DNA of 64,000 nucleotides. Origin: Siderastrea siderea. Lineage: Eukaryota > Cnidaria > Anthozoa > Scleractinia > Rhizangiidae. A program made the position numbers and the translations under genes. Numbering within the stretch: position 1 is the first letter of the stretch; the number at the start of each line of letters is the position of its first letter. The stretch is taken from assembly GCA_964030785.1 (NCBI GenBank), contig OZ034967.1:70185113-70249112 (forward strand), read 5' to 3'. Under the pieces are notes generated by a model, which saw only the letters and a program-made list of their open reading frames with translations, was not told where the DNA came from and did not search any database. Below are positions 54,908 through 62,534 of this stretch, one piece after another.

Positions 54908-55129
54908 TTAACGTCGTCGAGTGGTACCCCGTCGTCGTCGTGAGGGGTTTTTATAGCGTCGTCGTGCTAAACGTTGTCTCAAATCAAACCCGGGGACTCT
55001 CATCACCTCGGGACTCAACCATCCACCACGTTGTCGTCGCATGAGTTTCCAAAACGGATACAGTCCACCCCATTGAGACAACCCTCGATTACTACGAATC
55101 CGTCGAGGTCGTGAATGCACGGGTTCCAT
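54908..55129 (-). CDS. Small basic protein, 73 aa
   Basis: ATG at 55129; the longer frame starts at a GTG. Two glycine-glycine segments (SQWGGLYPFWKLM and RRQRGGWLSPEVM) are embedded in a strongly basic protein ending RRRRGTTRRR. It lies 2 bp before the capsid gene start and is likely co-transcribed with its neighbours. Probably a virion core peptide. Confidence 0.6.
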   Translation of the reverse strand: MEPVHSRPRRIRSNRGLSQWGGLYPFWKLMRRQRGGWLSPEVMRVPGFDLRQRLARRRYKNPSRRRRGTTRRR

Positions 55130-55133
55130 GTTT

Positions 55134-55460
55134 TCACACTCCCAAAATATCACGTGCACGTTTGGTTTGTTTGGGAAATAAGGCAGTGGCTACACGCACG
55201 GCGTCTTTCACGTTCTTATGACTCAAGGCTTTCTTGGCTTGTTTGGTGATTTCCTTTTTAAGGACGTCTTCGGCTTTGCGTTTGATACCTCGTGTCAAAC
55301 CCGTTTCCAAGCCTCTCTTGATATTACTAGGCAATTTCAAAGGATTTCGCGTCCTTATAAGACCTTGCAACCCCCCACGCATCAGATCCGTCATTACTCC
55401 TTTGCCTTGTTGATCATACCACTCGTCGGTTCGAAATCGTGTCAAACTTCCCCCACGCAT
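55134..55460 (-). CDS. Core/pVI-like precursor, 108 aa
   Basis: TATA box (GGTATAAAAAGG) at 55511-55523. Two MRGG segments occur, at residues 1-4 and 27-30, each followed by S or L, exactly the (M/I/L)-x-G-G cleavage rule of adenain. The rest is basic and helical (KRKAEDVLKKEITKQAKKAL). Adenovirus pVI and pVII precursors have a similarly placed N-terminal cleavage site. A role in the virion interior is inferred. Confidence 0.65.
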   Translation of the reverse strand: MRGGSLTRFRTDEWYDQQGKGVMTDLMRGGLQGLIRTRNPLKLPSNIKRGLETGLTRGIKRKAEDVLKKEITKQAKKALSHKNVKDAVRVATALFPKQTKRARDILGV

Positions 55461-55523
55461 GGTGTCTTCTTCACCAGGGATAAACGTTTTGTCTATGCTT
55501 CACGTGACCCCCTTTTTATACCG

Positions 55524-55709
55524 TCATCGTTTTTTCCGAAAAGCGGCTTCCAACCCTTTTTTAGCCCCGTAACTCGCGGCACCACCCGCGGCACCCAACG
55601 CCACGGCTTTCCCTCCAGCAATCAAGGCTGGAATGAGGGCGGCCAGTGGCAATAAACCCCCTCGTTGCCTTCTTCTTCGTCTCGTTCGACGCACTCTTGT
55701 CTTGGGCAT
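55524..55709 (-). CDS. pX-like basic/hydrophobic peptide precursor, 61 aa
   Basis: A TATA box (GTATAAAAAG) lies at 55742-55751. Residues 5-16 are an arginine block, then GGLLPLAALIPALIAGGKAV and a glycine/alanine-rich helix, ending KKR. IAGG at 30-33 fits the adenain (I)-x-G-G site. The basic block plus hydrophobic helix resembles adenovirus pX. Likely DNA-condensing or membrane-active in the virion. Confidence 0.65.
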   Translation of the reverse strand: MPKTRVRRTRRRRRQRGGLLPLAALIPALIAGGKAVALGAAGGAASYGAKKGLEAAFRKKR

Positions 55710-55751
55710 CTTTGTTTGTTTGTTGTCACAACCCTTGTTTTCTTTTTATAC

Positions 55752-55985
55752 TCACATGAGGTTGCACGTAAACGATTCCCCCGCCCAGCGTTTGCGTTTC
55801 CCACTTCGCATTTCTTCCATACGTTTCTTCGTTGATCTTAGGTAATTCTTTTTGGCTAACTTTTCTACCCCTTTGGTGATGGACCAAGCGGCCTTAGGAA
55901 TCCCGGCAATCACCGCGTTGACCCCTTCCCCTGCTTGTGGACGCTGTGGTCGTCGTCGTCGTCGTCGTCGTCGTTTCGGAGGCAT
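55752..55985 (-). CDS. Basic amphipathic protein, 77 aa
   Basis: An N-terminal arginine run (residues 4-12) is followed by a helix with amphipathic pattern (GVNAVIAGIPKAAWSITKGV) and a lysine/arginine-rich second half. A CATAAAAAAG TATA-like box is about 35 bp upstream. It is like the other small basic genes here but has no clear protease site. Probably a core or membrane-lytic virion peptide. Confidence 0.6.
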   Translation of the reverse strand: MPPKRRRRRRRRPQRPQAGEGVNAVIAGIPKAAWSITKGVEKLAKKNYLRSTKKRMEEMRSGKRKRWAGESFTCNLM

Positions 55986-56018
55986 GATTGATTTGGGTTC
56001 CCTTCTCGTCTCTCTTTT

Positions 56019-57068
56019 TTATGTCTTTTTGAAGTGTAACGTGACAATGGTATGACCTTCACCAAACTTGACCAAGTCTCCTCCTCTACCAATCGTTTCA
56101 GCCACTTGAACGTGAATCATTTCCACCACCTCGTTACGAAGAGACATGTATTGAATGTGCAACGGTTCAAAATACAGGTTGCCGCGTGCTTCTCGCTTGT
56201 ACTGGATTTCACGTAACAAATCGGTCACGCGATTGCCCACCACCGTTCTGCCTGCCACGTCGGAGTACACGTGCAACGATCGTGTGGGTTCCCCCACCAC
56301 TGAACGAAACGCTACATTCAAGTTGGTGAAACGCCAACTACAACTCATACTCAATTGTAAATAATCCGGTAAAATAGAACGCACCGTCCAAAAGACCGCG
56401 TTCCCCTGACCGTCGGTGACATCGTTCCAATCATTGTCAGCGGGTTTTGTCATGTTGGGGATTTGATCCCCCATGAATTCTTGTTGTAAGTTGGGTCCCA
56501 AAATCAACACACTGTCAATTTTACGTAACCATCCCATCTTGAGCGCCAACTTGGTGTAGATGGTCAGGGCTGGCGTGTCGGTGCCGCAATGGCAGATATT
56601 CGTGTTGTCGATGAGCAGATCCTCGCCTTCCCACTTGAACTTGACGGAGGTGTGTTTGCCTTGATCATTGGTAAACCGACCCCCTTGAATGGCCATTTCC
56701 ATACGTTGTTGTTCCAAGTGAGTAATGATGGCTTTCATGAAACTCACACCATCCACCACCCAATCCAAATCTTGGACGTCATTGATGATGCTTCGCGCGG
56801 TGTCTACTCGCGAGGTCATTTCCCCGTCTTTTCCACCCGGTTTGGGATAGGTTTGGCCCCAGGACGTCCCCATGACGTAGCCATTTTTCTTCACCAACTC
56901 ATACAAATTGACGCGAGCATCTGGTAAGGAAATGGCACTCAACCCCACTTGCCATCCACCTCCCGTGAGCTGTAACGGTTGAGGTAAACGAATCTTGAAG
57001 GAATTGGGTTGGTTGTTGGGAAATTCACGTCGGTTGGCATGACTGGGTAACGTCACGTAGAACGACAT
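56019..57068 (-). CDS. Minor capsid / penton-like protein, paralogue 1
   Basis: 349 residues. Starts SFYVTLPSHANRREFPNN and ends with a conserved tail (RNEVVEMIHVQ ... VKFGEGHTIVTLHFKK). This beginning and end, as I recall, mark the Polinton minor-capsid family, equivalent to the adenovirus penton base (single jelly-roll). It is closely related to the next gene over the whole length (shared DLLREIQYK/DLLREIKYQ and LHVYSDV/LHVYCDV) and more distantly to 62535-63587. It would form capsid vertices. Confidence 0.75.
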   Translation of the reverse strand: MSFYVTLPSHANRREFPNNQPNSFKIRLPQPLQLTGGGWQVGLSAISLPDARVNLYELVKKNGYVMGTSWGQTYPKPGGKDGEMTSRVDTARSIINDVQDLDWVVDGVSFMKAIITHLEQQRMEMAIQGGRFTNDQGKHTSVKFKWEGEDLLIDNTNICHCGTDTPALTIYTKLALKMGWLRKIDSVLILGPNLQQEFMGDQIPNMTKPADNDWNDVTDGQGNAVFWTVRSILPDYLQLSMSCSWRFTNLNVAFRSVVGEPTRSLHVYSDVAGRTVVGNRVTDLLREIQYKREARGNLYFEPLHIQYMSLRNEVVEMIHVQVAETIGRGGDLVKFGEGHTIVTLHFKKT

Positions 57069-57078
57069 TTTGTCTTCT

Positions 57079-58122
57079 TCACACCACCACTTCCCTTTTA
57101 AAGTGGAGGGTCAGGAGGGTACGTCCTTCACCAAATTTCACCAGATCTCCATTGGTTTCGGCCATCTGGGTTTCCACGATTTCCACCACTTCGTTGCGTA
57201 CTGGGATATATTGAATATGTCGAGGTTCAAAGTGCGTGGTGTTTTGAGGCTGGTACTTGATTTCTCGTAAGAGATCGGTGATACGACCCCCTACCATGCT
57301 GCTGGTCCCTACATCACAATACACGTGCAAAGGACGCGCGGTGGGAAATTCCAACGAGGGACGAAAGGTCTGGTTCAAATTCACAAACCGCCAAGGGCAC
57401 GATAGACTCAATTTCAGATAATCTCCCTCCACTTTCCAAAAGAGGGGCTTGTTGCTGCTATCGCGGATATCCGTCGGGGTGGGAATGGTGGAAATGCCTT
57501 GAAATTCTTGCAAGAGATTGGGACCCAATCGATACCGACCAGGGGACACTTGTTCAATCCATCCCATTCTCAGGGCTAAGGATCTGCCCCATGACACGTG
57601 TGCCACTTGTCGTTTGTAATCCACTTGCTTGGTATTCAATAACAAATCCCCTTCGGAAGTCCATTCAAACGTCGGGTATAATTTGACGCCATTGTCCTCG
57701 GTCCATTTGTTTTTGGGTTGGGTTTGTTTGGCACGGCTTTGCTCGTAACGGTACACCAGTTGATGAAAAAAGTGCGATCCCGTCGACGAGGCCATCTCCT
57801 TTCTCATATCTCGACCGTAGACAGTGAATTCACGACGTTCATGGTACCAGACATCGTCCCCTTGAGCGTCTGTGTCATGCGCCCGTTCGTGCCATCGTAC
57901 ATACAACAGAGGATGGGAATCACCCACGCCTCCTTCTTCCGCTATCACTGGAATGGTGGGTAAGGATAAACTCACCATACCCACCATCCATCCTCGTCCC
58001 ACAAATCGGATGGGTTTAGGCAATCGGTTTCTGAAATGATGACTCTTGTTCCCAGGAAACTCTTTGGTACTCGCATGACTCATCAACGTCACGTAAAACG
58101 AAGAGTTGGGCACCAACGTCAT
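57079..58122 (-). CDS. Minor capsid / penton-like protein, paralogue 2
   Basis: 347 residues. Starts with SFYVTLMSHASTKEFPGN after a short leader and ends EIVETQMAETNGDLVKFGEG then LLTLHFKR. Arranged head to tail with paralogue 1 (10-bp gap), which points to a tandem duplication. The middle parts differ most, where surface loops would be. Having two adjacent penton-like genes could give alternative or heteromeric vertex proteins. Confidence 0.75.
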   Translation of the reverse strand: MTLVPNSSFYVTLMSHASTKEFPGNKSHHFRNRLPKPIRFVGRGWMVGMVSLSLPTIPVIAEEGGVGDSHPLLYVRWHERAHDTDAQGDDVWYHERREFTVYGRDMRKEMASSTGSHFFHQLVYRYEQSRAKQTQPKNKWTEDNGVKLYPTFEWTSEGDLLLNTKQVDYKRQVAHVSWGRSLALRMGWIEQVSPGRYRLGPNLLQEFQGISTIPTPTDIRDSSNKPLFWKVEGDYLKLSLSCPWRFVNLNQTFRPSLEFPTARPLHVYCDVGTSSMVGGRITDLLREIKYQPQNTTHFEPRHIQYIPVRNEVVEIVETQMAETNGDLVKFGEGRTLLTLHFKREVVV

Positions 58123-58125
58123 TGT

Positions 58126-59286
58126 TTAGTCACGTCGTCGTCTTTTGGGTGGGCTTGTCTCTTTAGTCTTCAGTTGTCGTTTGGGGGGCCTTGTCTTTTT
58201 CCTCTGGGATGGTTGGAGAGACGTGACGTCTTGACTACGAATCCAACTATTGTACTTGTCGGGCCACCCTTTCCACTTAACCAACCAACGATCTTTTTGT
58301 CGCTTAAGTACCTTTTCAATGCGAAACACGTCGGACACATGGACTTTTTGTAAATCCTCTTCATAAAACGTACCTTGGACGGGGGTCTCATCCCATTCGC
58401 GAATCTTATACGTGGGCACAGATCCCGGGATCACACGATGCACCACAAACACTTCTTCGGTCCAACCGGGTAAATAGGCTTTTTCAAACGTACGATGAAT
58501 CTTGTTGAGACGGACACGATCTCCGACTTTGAATTTAGGTTTCTTCTGGCCTTTCAACCGTTTGGCATACAATCGTTTCCACACCGCTTCTTCGTTGTCC
58601 CATGTCACGTCTTGAGGGGCCATACCAATACTTCGATGACGGGTGGCATTATACCCTTGCACCAACTCGGGTAAGACATCGTCAAACTGTAAGGTGTTGG
58701 CAGCGGTAAAATAACGGTACAACCGTTCTTTCAAGGTGCGATTAAATCGTTCCACCACACTGGCTTTCGCATCCCCTTCGGTCGAAAAATGATGAATGTC
58801 TTGCTCGTCAAGCCATCGTTGAAAGGTCCGATTGTAAAATTCTTTCCCTCGATCCGTTTGCAATCGATTCGGGTGACGTCCTCCTTGTCTCACAATCTTC
58901 TCAAAGGCATGAACCAAGGACACGCCGGTTTTGTCTTTCAACGGTTGGACCCACGCGTACTTGGACAAGACATCCAAGACCGTCAACAAGTAGCGTATAC
59001 CCCGATTATGTTTGGCCAAACGTTGCACTTCCACTAAATCTGCTACCCATTGATCATCCAAGCCCCCTACGATCACGGGGACGGTGGGAAAACGACGACG
59101 TCGTGGTTTATGTAACGTATAGGCCAAATCCCGTTCCAACACCCGTTGAGCTTTTTTCAAAGGGAGACGATGGGCTTTAGCAAATCGTTGCACCCCTCCT
59201 AAACTGCCGGGGGCTTGAGGATCGTGGTACCGATTCAACCATGATGGGGAGACCTTTTTCTTTCGAGGGGCCATACTTTTTGGCAT
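58126..59286 (-). CDS. Retroviral-type integrase with chromodomain
   Basis: 386 residues. The rve core has the catalytic acids D83 (VADLVEV), D145 (LQTDRGKEF) and E179 (ASVVERFNR), with 33 residues between the last two, slightly shorter than the usual 35. A conserved GYNATRHRSIGMAP stretch follows, then a C-terminal chromodomain at about 320-352 (FRIEKVLKRQ and WLVKWKGWPDKYNSWI) and a basic tail. It inserts the element and the chromodomain probably guides it to marked chromatin. It lies 3 bp from paralogue 2 and its start overlaps the 116-aa gene. Confidence 0.95.
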   Translation of the reverse strand: MPKSMAPRKKKVSPSWLNRYHDPQAPGSLGGVQRFAKAHRLPLKKAQRVLERDLAYTLHKPRRRRFPTVPVIVGGLDDQWVADLVEVQRLAKHNRGIRYLLTVLDVLSKYAWVQPLKDKTGVSLVHAFEKIVRQGGRHPNRLQTDRGKEFYNRTFQRWLDEQDIHHFSTEGDAKASVVERFNRTLKERLYRYFTAANTLQFDDVLPELVQGYNATRHRSIGMAPQDVTWDNEEAVWKRLYAKRLKGQKKPKFKVGDRVRLNKIHRTFEKAYLPGWTEEVFVVHRVIPGSVPTYKIREWDETPVQGTFYEEDLQKVHVSDVFRIEKVLKRQKDRWLVKWKGWPDKYNSWIRSQDVTSLQPSQRKKTRPPKRQLKTKETSPPKRRRRD

Positions 59287-59585
59287 TCACCCCATAAGGT
59301 CGATATGGTGGGGACCGTGTGGGGATGCGCCTTTTGAATGATTCGATACCATCGCCATGCCTCTGGGTGAGCTTTTAACCATAAGACAAACACCACCCAT
59401 CGATACAGGTTGCGGTCGACATGGGTTTCTTCAAAGAGGTGGAGAGGATGCGTGTCCTCGGGACAAGGGGGTATGGGGATTTGGGACCCGGGTTGATGAT
59501 CATATAAGACTTGACAAAGGGTTTGATGACATTGCCATTGCCCCAGGGACAAGACAGACTCCCACGCATCACACACAGACTCCAT
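59235..59585 (-). CDS. Polinton protein, 116 aa, unknown
   Basis: Tryptophan- and histidine-rich (AWESVLSLGQWQCHQTLCQV, then YRWVVFVLWLKAHPEAWRWY), probably a small helical protein. Its last 52 bp overlap the integrase start in another frame. An AATAAAAAAT box precedes it. No homologue is recognised; the link to the integrase by overlap hints at co-expression. Confidence 0.6.
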   Translation of the reverse strand: MESVCDAWESVLSLGQWQCHQTLCQVLYDHQPGSQIPIPPCPEDTHPLHLFEETHVDRNLYRWVVFVLWLKAHPEAWRWYRIIQKAHPHTVPTISTLWGECQKVWPLERKRSPHHG

Positions 59586-59603
59586 GGTCTAAATAAAAAA
59601 TTT

Positions 59604-59609
59604 TTTATT
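59604..59609 (-). terminator. Poly(A) signal after the GRF protein gene
   Basis: Minus-strand AATAAA 13 bp past the stop at 59622. Confidence 0.45.
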
Positions 59610-59621
59610 CATTCTCTCATT

Positions 59622-60476
59622 TTAAAAGAGACCTAGTCGTCCACAGCTGATGGTCTCTAGACCTTTCTGCCAGTTCTCAACACTGTCACTGTACTTAGGG
59701 GGTGGTGGAGCTGGGGCTACCATCATTTCTTGACGGTTCTTGAGCTCTTGAATTTCTCGTAACAATTGTTTCTCATACTCTGTCAGGGGCCGTTCTCCTT
59801 CCACGTCCTCTTTCCTTTGCACTGGTGGGCCAGGGATGTCATAGCCCCTCTTGGGATATCCTTGAGCATCGCGGGTGGGTGGTTCAGCTTGTTGGTCGGC
59901 TTTTTTGGGAGGGTTGTCATGAAACCACGTCCAGTACTTGGGACCCAAGGGTTGATCGGCCCATCGGAAGAAGCCACACGCTTTCTTGGAACAAGTCAGA
60001 AACAAGCGATCCGGGTTCTGAATCGAATGACTCTGTTGAAGCGTGGCGGGTTCACGGCAAAAGCATTGCAAACCACCCCACATGTCCAACACTTCTACAT
60101 GAGGTTGACTATACACGGCTTTCATATACTCCAGAACTTGATCTTGTCCACAAAACAGCAAACACGGTTGCATGGGACATTTCACATACTTCCATCCCTT
60201 TTGAGATTCTCGGGCCTCCAAACGCACCTCATGGCAAGGGCATACCATAGTGTCCACCGAACTGGGAGGAGGATCTTCCACATACGTCACCATGTATTCA
60301 GGCGGGGACACCATATCATTCAATTCTTTCATCATATCTTCCACGGCAGCTCGGGTGTCTTCCACGACCTCGCATACCACAGGATCACAGTCCACGGGCG
60401 TCATATGTTGAATGGCCTTCTTCTTCTTTTTCCCCTCTGGGGGATGGGTTGATTTTCTCTTCCGATCGGTGGACAT
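59622..60476 (-). CDS. GRF-type zinc-finger protein
   Basis: 284 residues from the ATG at 60476. The open frame extends to 60542, but that part contains the TATA box and is probably not translated. A basic run (KKKKK) is at 16-20. Two related cysteine modules follow: CPCHEV...KCPMQPCLLFC (79-109) and CFCREP...NPDRLFLTC...CGFFRW (138-171). The second is a clear GRF zinc finger, a module that binds single-stranded DNA or RNA in repair and viral proteins. The C-terminus has a coiled stretch (EYEKQLLREIQELKNRQEMM) and PPKY, a PPxY motif that WW-domain proteins can bind. A role in replication or transcription is likely. Confidence 0.7.
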   Translation of the reverse strand: MSTDRKRKSTHPPEGKKKKKAIQHMTPVDCDPVVCEVVEDTRAAVEDMMKELNDMVSPPEYMVTYVEDPPPSSVDTMVCPCHEVRLEARESQKGWKYVKCPMQPCLLFCGQDQVLEYMKAVYSQPHVEVLDMWGGLQCFCREPATLQQSHSIQNPDRLFLTCSKKACGFFRWADQPLGPKYWTWFHDNPPKKADQQAEPPTRDAQGYPKRGYDIPGPPVQRKEDVEGERPLTEYEKQLLREIQELKNRQEMMVAPAPPPPKYSDSVENWQKGLETISCGRLGLF

Positions 60477-60510
60477 CGTACTCAAGGTTGATGTCACCCC
60501 TACCGACCAT

Positions 60511-60523
60511 GCCTTTTTATACC
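60511..60523 (-). promoter_or_regulatory. TATA box of the GRF protein gene
   Basis: Minus-strand GGTATAAAAAGGC, 35-47 bp upstream of the ATG at 60476. It shows that the longer frame start at 60542 is unlikely. Confidence 0.65.
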
Positions 60524-60540
60524 TTAGACCCTTGACTGTC

Positions 60541-60657
60541 ATTGGTCAGCTTATCCTACCCATATAAGGACTTGTTATCTTCCCATTGGTCAGCTTGTTC
60601 AATCCAAATAAGGACCTCTTGTCTTCCCATTGGCCCGTTGTCCCTATTTAAGACGGT
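60541..60657 (+). promoter_or_regulatory. Promoter of SLOG-like gene: CCAAT/CArG repeats
   Basis: Repeated units of about 45-50 bp contain ATTGG (inverted CCAAT) and then CCATATAAGG (60560-60569) or CCAAATAAGG (60604-60613). Both fit the CArG-box consensus CC(A/T)6GG. The third unit has CTATTTAAGAC (60644-60654), the likely TATA box, 37 bp before the ATG. Confidence 0.6.
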
Positions 60658-60690
60658 CCCTTGGTCACTAGATCTTCATTCTCAAAAGCC

Positions 60691-61386
60691 ATGCCCCCAG
60701 ACATTGACATGATCGGAGAACAAGATCTCGGTGCCTTGGAACTGCAAGTGGGTCATGGCCATGTGGTCTACACAGGGGGAGCCAAAGGTACGGATGCCCT
60801 CGTGGAAGAACATGCCAAACACTTTGGGATGCAACTAGAAGTCCTCGTCCCCCCGAACCATCCTCGAGCCACTTTCATCACCCCTTCTACGGTGGAAGTC
60901 TTGATGCTGGCCAACCCCCATCTTCACCAGGCGGCTGAGAAACTAGGCAAACAAATGCCCAGTCATTTTTACACCTTGCAATTGCTGCAACGTAATTATC
61001 AATTGGCCAAAAAAGCCCATACGATCTATGCCTTTGGCATCTTGGAACAGGATCATAAACGCGTGAAAGGAGGCACTGGTTGGACTGTGCAATTGGCTAT
61101 GGATCAAGGCAAACCCGTCTACCTCTTTGACATACCCAGTCAATCATGGTACCGCTCGGACCATTACTACCAAGTCAATGAGAATGCCGCCACCCTGGTC
61201 ACTGGCAATCAATTTGTTCCTTGGGGACCTAAAAAGCCCACCCTTCATCAAAGCAGTGCTATCGTGGGATCCCGGGATGTGGACGAGAAAACCCGAGCCG
61301 AAATTCAAGCCTTGTTCAACCGCACCTTCTGTCTACCCGAGAACATTGATCAATTACGCATGGAACTGGAAGACTTTCATTTGTAA
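60691..61386 (+). CDS. SLOG/YAcAr-like nucleotide-binding protein
   Basis: 231 residues from the first ATG; the longer frame starts with a TTG. Rossmann-like features: a strand and glycine loop VVYTGGAKGTDALVEEHA (25-42), a central AHTIYAFGIL (109-118) and KGGTGWTVQLA (126-136), then VYLFDIPSQSWY. GG-x-x-GTD and GGT with a following helix are the paired motifs of the SLOG (LOG/DprA/YspA-like) superfamily, which binds nucleotides or their derivatives. It is one of only three genes on the plus strand, with its own promoter. It could sense or remove a signalling nucleotide of the host; that is inference. Confidence 0.7.
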   Translation: MPPDIDMIGEQDLGALELQVGHGHVVYTGGAKGTDALVEEHAKHFGMQLEVLVPPNHPRATFITPSTVEVLMLANPHLHQAAEKLGKQMPSHFYTLQLLQRNYQLAKKAHTIYAFGILEQDHKRVKGGTGWTVQLAMDQGKPVYLFDIPSQSWYRSDHYYQVNENAATLVTGNQFVPWGPKKPTLHQSSAIVGSRDVDEKTRAEIQALFNRTFCLPENIDQLRMELEDFHL

Positions 61387-61710
61387 ATAGACATTTCTTA
61401 ATTTTTTTATTTTTTCAATCTGTACATAGCTTTCTTTTCAATTCTTTTAGTTTTTTATTTTTTCAAAATTGTACATAGCCTTTTTCAATTTTTATTTTTT
61501 CAAAATTGTAGATAGCTTTTCCAATTGTAAATAGGAGCGCCCCACCCCGCGTGGCAAAGAACACAGACCACCCTTTGTAACATCAACTCTTTTTTAATTA
61601 AAAAATAAAAAACTGACAACACTGACTTTGCACGTGGATCATAAATAAATGTCTCTTGACGCACAGTAGCCTTGACTCACAATAATCTCAACAGGAATGT
61701 TCAAGTCTAT
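61387..61710. repeat. Convergent 3' region with A/T-rich repeats
   Basis: Three imperfect units TTTTTTATTTTTTCAAAATT + GTACATAGC occur at about 61403-61430, 61451-61479 and 61490-61516. Poly(A) signals are present in both directions (plus AATAAA at 61604-61609; minus ones in the T-rich units). It separates the SLOG-like gene from the minus-strand 180-aa gene. Confidence 0.55.
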
Positions 61711-62253
61711 TTACAGTAGCAGCACTCTCCTCACTTGGTTCAGCCTCACTTCCCTCTGCCTCCTCTCCCGCTCCTCCTCCCGCCGCTGGTCCCGCTCCCT
61801 CTCCATGTCCCCGAAATACATTCTTATTCTCTGCCATGGGCGGCCCGCATGCACACGTGGCAGGTACAAGTTCAGTTCATTGTCCATTTCTTTAAAATGG
61901 TGCAGCGTCATGGGCCAGCGACATTCAAACCGCGACCGAATGCGGTGCTGGTCCACCCAAGGAATGACCTTGTTAACCAGGACTCGCAGTAAGGCTTCTA
62001 TGGTCTCGGGATGTGGCCTGCCCTCTCGCTCCCCATTCTCAGTCCACACCATACATCTTAAAAACAATTCAAAAAAAGCGACAACGCGCTGTTTAGTCAG
62101 GGGGCGCCAGGTTTCTTGTCGTCTCTCCCGCATCACTCTCGTCTGCCGCTCCACTCCCGTCCTCTCTGGTCCCGCTCTCCTCCTCAAGTAGTCTCGTCCT
62201 CCAACGTTGATCTGACTGGCAAGGGAGTCCAAAGGATTTCTCGTTTCCGACAT
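61711..62253 (-). CDS. Polinton protein, 180 aa, unknown
   Basis: ATG with an upstream TATATAA box at 62331-62337. Arginine-rich overall (RRRAGPERTGVERQTRV), with a helical middle (VVAFFELFLRCMVW) and a C-terminal charged coil (MERERDQRREEERERRQREV). It might bind nucleic acid. The plus-strand open frame over the same bases has no promoter support. The upstream region is a copy of the polB promoter module, so it may be expressed together with polB. Confidence 0.6.
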   Translation of the reverse strand: MSETRNPLDSLASQINVGGRDYLRRRAGPERTGVERQTRVMRERRQETWRPLTKQRVVAFFELFLRCMVWTENGEREGRPHPETIEALLRVLVNKVIPWVDQHRIRSRFECRWPMTLHHFKEMDNELNLYLPRVHAGRPWQRIRMYFGDMERERDQRREEERERRQREVRLNQVRRVLLL

Positions 62254-62319
62254 TTTCTTCTCACACTACAAACATAAGTCACCAAGGACCGGCTCAAAGC
62301 TAAGAGTGACGTCCTGTGG

Positions 62320-62490
62320 CCTCGCTTGACTTATATACCCTGATTCGCGCAATGCACCATGGTCTATCTAAGGAGGGGGGAGGGGGGTCCCCCCACCTCT
62401 TCCCCTCCCAAAGCATGATGGGCCTTTCTCTCATTGGCCCGTTCCCTCCCACGTGACCCTTTTGTTTCTCTATAAAAAACCACATACGAA
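62320..62490. promoter_or_regulatory. Inverted duplicate of the polB promoter module
   Basis: Read on the minus strand, this matches 46750-46950: the GTTTTTTATAGAGAA box, TCACGTGGGAGGG, GCCAATGA, the GGTGGGGGGACCCCCCTCCC block and GGTGCAT occur in the same order. It provides TATATAA (minus) for the 180-aa gene; on the plus side its CTATAAAAAAC box has no obvious gene. Confidence 0.7.
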
Positions 62491-62514
62491 AGATCAATAA
62501 AAGATGTTGTGATC

Positions 62515-62520
62515 TTTATT
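62515..62520 (-). terminator. Poly(A) signal of penton-like paralogue 3
   Basis: Minus-strand AATAAA 15 bp past the stop at 62535, in a small AATAAA/TTTATT hairpin. Confidence 0.5.
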
Positions 62521-62534
62521 GATTCTCTACACAA

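Noticed and set aside
59766..60452. 228-codon plus-strand open frame over the GRF gene
   Set aside because: It is antisense to a gene with clear zinc-finger motifs and its own TATA box; the peptide has no domain and shows shadow-like composition.
60477..60542. N-terminal extension of the GRF protein
   Set aside because: The extension contains the TATA box and transcription start region, so the ATG at 60476 is preferred.
61697..62191. 164-codon plus-strand frame over the 180-aa gene
   Set aside because: No TATA box on its side; the minus-strand gene has one and more plausible composition.
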